Below, piece by piece: positions 63,801 through 64,000 of a stretch of DNA of 64,000 bases. Every line of letters starts with the position of its first letter. Position 1 is the stretch's first letter. Made by a program: the position numbers and the translations under genes. The notes under the pieces are model-generated. The model did not search any database, was not told the DNA's origin, and worked only from the letters and a program-made list of their open reading frames with translations. The DNA is from Phaeodactylum tricornutum CCAP 1055/1 (lineage: Eukaryota; Bacillariophyta; Bacillariophyceae; Surirellales; Neidiaceae): NCBI RefSeq assembly GCF_000150955.2, contig NC_011678.1, positions 515,518 through 579,517 on the forward strand, written 5' to 3'.

Positions 63801-64000
63801 AAATGTCCATTGCCTTGAACTCTGTCGTTGAGGAGAAAGAGAAAGAGAGTCTCTTAACTGGTGAGAAACGAAGCAGAATTGAAGAAAGTGCCGAACAGAT
63901 GCGTCATGTTTCTCGGCAAACTTTGGATGAAGATGCCGAGCAAGCTGGCCAGGAAGCGATCGCAACGCTCAGGGCGAACGAGATGGCGAACCATCTACCG
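60896..64000 (+). CDS. NAT10: NAT10/KRE33 RNA cytidine acetyltransferase, C-terminus cut by window
   Basis: ATG 60896; 1035 codons are open to the window edge in phase, close to the full family length (about 1025-1060). Domains: N-terminal TmcA-like domain (VRKRLDDRVRALLE, VLWCYKKELGFSTHRKKR), RecD-like ATPase with Walker A AARGRGKSAA (near 292) and DEAAAIPLP (Walker B, near 402), GNAT acetyltransferase (RIVRVAVHPSVQGMGYGSRA, near 670), and the C-terminal tRNA-binding region (VGTSFGLTLQLHKFWSRSGM, then the KSVDILTRELGLPTNQVLAMFNK block). It uses ATP and acetyl-CoA to form N4-acetylcytidine in 18S rRNA and in tRNA with an adaptor, and it is needed for small-subunit assembly in the nucleolus. 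No introns in the visible part. Confidence 0.96.
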   Translation, partial: MVRKRLDDRVRALLERSVVTGQRSMLVLVGDHGKDQVPNLHQILTKCSVQARPKVLWCYKKELGFSTHRKKRMKKLKRDKSRGLVGGEADQADNFELFVSQTDITWCYYKDSHRVLGTTVGVLVLQDFEALTPNLMARTIETVAGGGLVIFLLRTVKSLKQLYAMSMDVHARYRTESAGDLVPRFNERFILSLGKCPNCLVCDDELNVLPVSRKALNDLSPNAGWSKGDAGEVIVQDTPEQRDLKEIQEALLDTPHVGVLVELTKTLDQAKALLVFLEACSEKTLKSTVAMTAARGRGKSAAMGLCLAGAISLGYSTICVTAPEPENLVSVFDFLCRGLKALKYQEHMDYSVTYNSASGREQTKCITAINVHRSHRQVIQYVDPAETDKFTSAEIVAIDEAAAIPLPVVRALMSHPDRLTFLSSTINGYEGTGRALSLKLIKELRDAKGGRHAEMQAASSAANSIVGAKSKKGEAKVHEQRWAAAAAAILEASEGSDKLFGPLREIELLTPIRYAHGDSVEAWLNKLLCLDCGSASNLKLNGGAPAPGDCELYSVDRDALFSFHKLSEAFLQKVMGLYTSAHYKNSPNDLQMLSDAPAHSLFVLLSPSAEQDANSLPDVLTVVQVALEGRISRKAVEAQLARGHRSAGDLIPWTISQQFGDSKFAQLSGARIVRVAVHPSVQGMGYGSRAIELLYRFYNEEMVSLVNDEGNDDADSDAERNGEEESDNDEPTTSGIGILGENLRPRKELPPLLLPLTEVDMPRLDWVGTSFGLTLQLHKFWSRSGMRMLYLRQTKNELTGEHSSIMVRALPRRSGVDDSWLYAYLSDARRRFTTLFSGPFRHLDVRLALSVFDNMDVPSNTTEAKQRAGALAGTLTFKELDYFLTPYDLKRLELYGRNLCDHHLVMDLLPIIGRLYFTGRFGSDFNLSSVQAALFCGIGLQNKSVDILTRELGLPTNQVLAMFNKAVRKMSIALNSVVEEKEKESLLTGEKRSRIEESAEQMRHVSRQTLDEDAEQAGQEAIATLRANEMANHLP

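Noticed and set aside
1-64000. CRISPR arrays, rRNA operon, prokaryotic operons
   Set aside because: No regularly spaced repeats or rRNA-like sequence were seen. Introns and protein families are eukaryotic.

Overview
The window is nuclear DNA of a photosynthetic stramenopile. I infer a diatom very close to Phaeodactylum tricornutum. The reasons are: short GT-AG introns (about 65-360 bp) in otherwise compact genes; a DUF6824-type protein and a Cys/His-rich regulator of the kind expanded in diatoms; a Ty1/copia element of the diatom CoDi type; and a PEP carboxylase with a mitochondrial-style leader. Species identity is inference, since no database was searched. About 22 host protein genes are supported, and many were rebuilt across introns by matching splice signals to conserved protein motifs. 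No rRNA, tRNA or CRISPR array was recognised.

Layout. 1-11.2 kb: a macro-domain protein running off the left edge (-), a Cys/His zinc-type nuclear protein (+), and a very large CHD-like chromatin remodeller (+) ending in a PCNA-binding (PIP) box. 12-24 kb: a DUF6824 protein, a coiled-coil protein, an UNC-93-like transporter with one apparent frameshift, two unrecognised membrane-anchored proteins, and a patatin-like lipase. 24-38 kb: an ATG1/ULK autophagy kinase, a copia-type LTR retrotransposon (27324-32366) with target-site repeats, a second UNC-93-like transporter immediately beyond it, a multidomain monothiol glutaredoxin (GLRX3/PICOT type), and a five-exon RCC1. 38-49 kb: PEP carboxylase, an FkbM-type membrane methyltransferase, a DsbA/FrnE-like protein whose first redox residue is encoded by in-frame TGA (probable selenoprotein), a LarE-like PP-loop sulfur transferase, and a protein with helical repeats. 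50-64 kb: PABPN1 with a 23-nt microexon, a secreted GH16-fold-like protein, a duplicated Golgi glycosyltransferase-like protein, HSBP1, an RBM39-type splicing factor, and NAT10/KRE33 running off the right edge.

There is no operon logic, as expected for a eukaryote. Several divergent pairs share short upstream regions (UNC-93/17615 gene, PEPC/methyltransferase, LarE/48654 gene). The most interesting items are the TGA-containing UPWC thioredoxin-fold gene that ordinary gene callers would truncate, a three-cysteine LarE in a eukaryote, the PIP box on a CHD remodeller, and a patatin whose oxyanion loop is not canonical.
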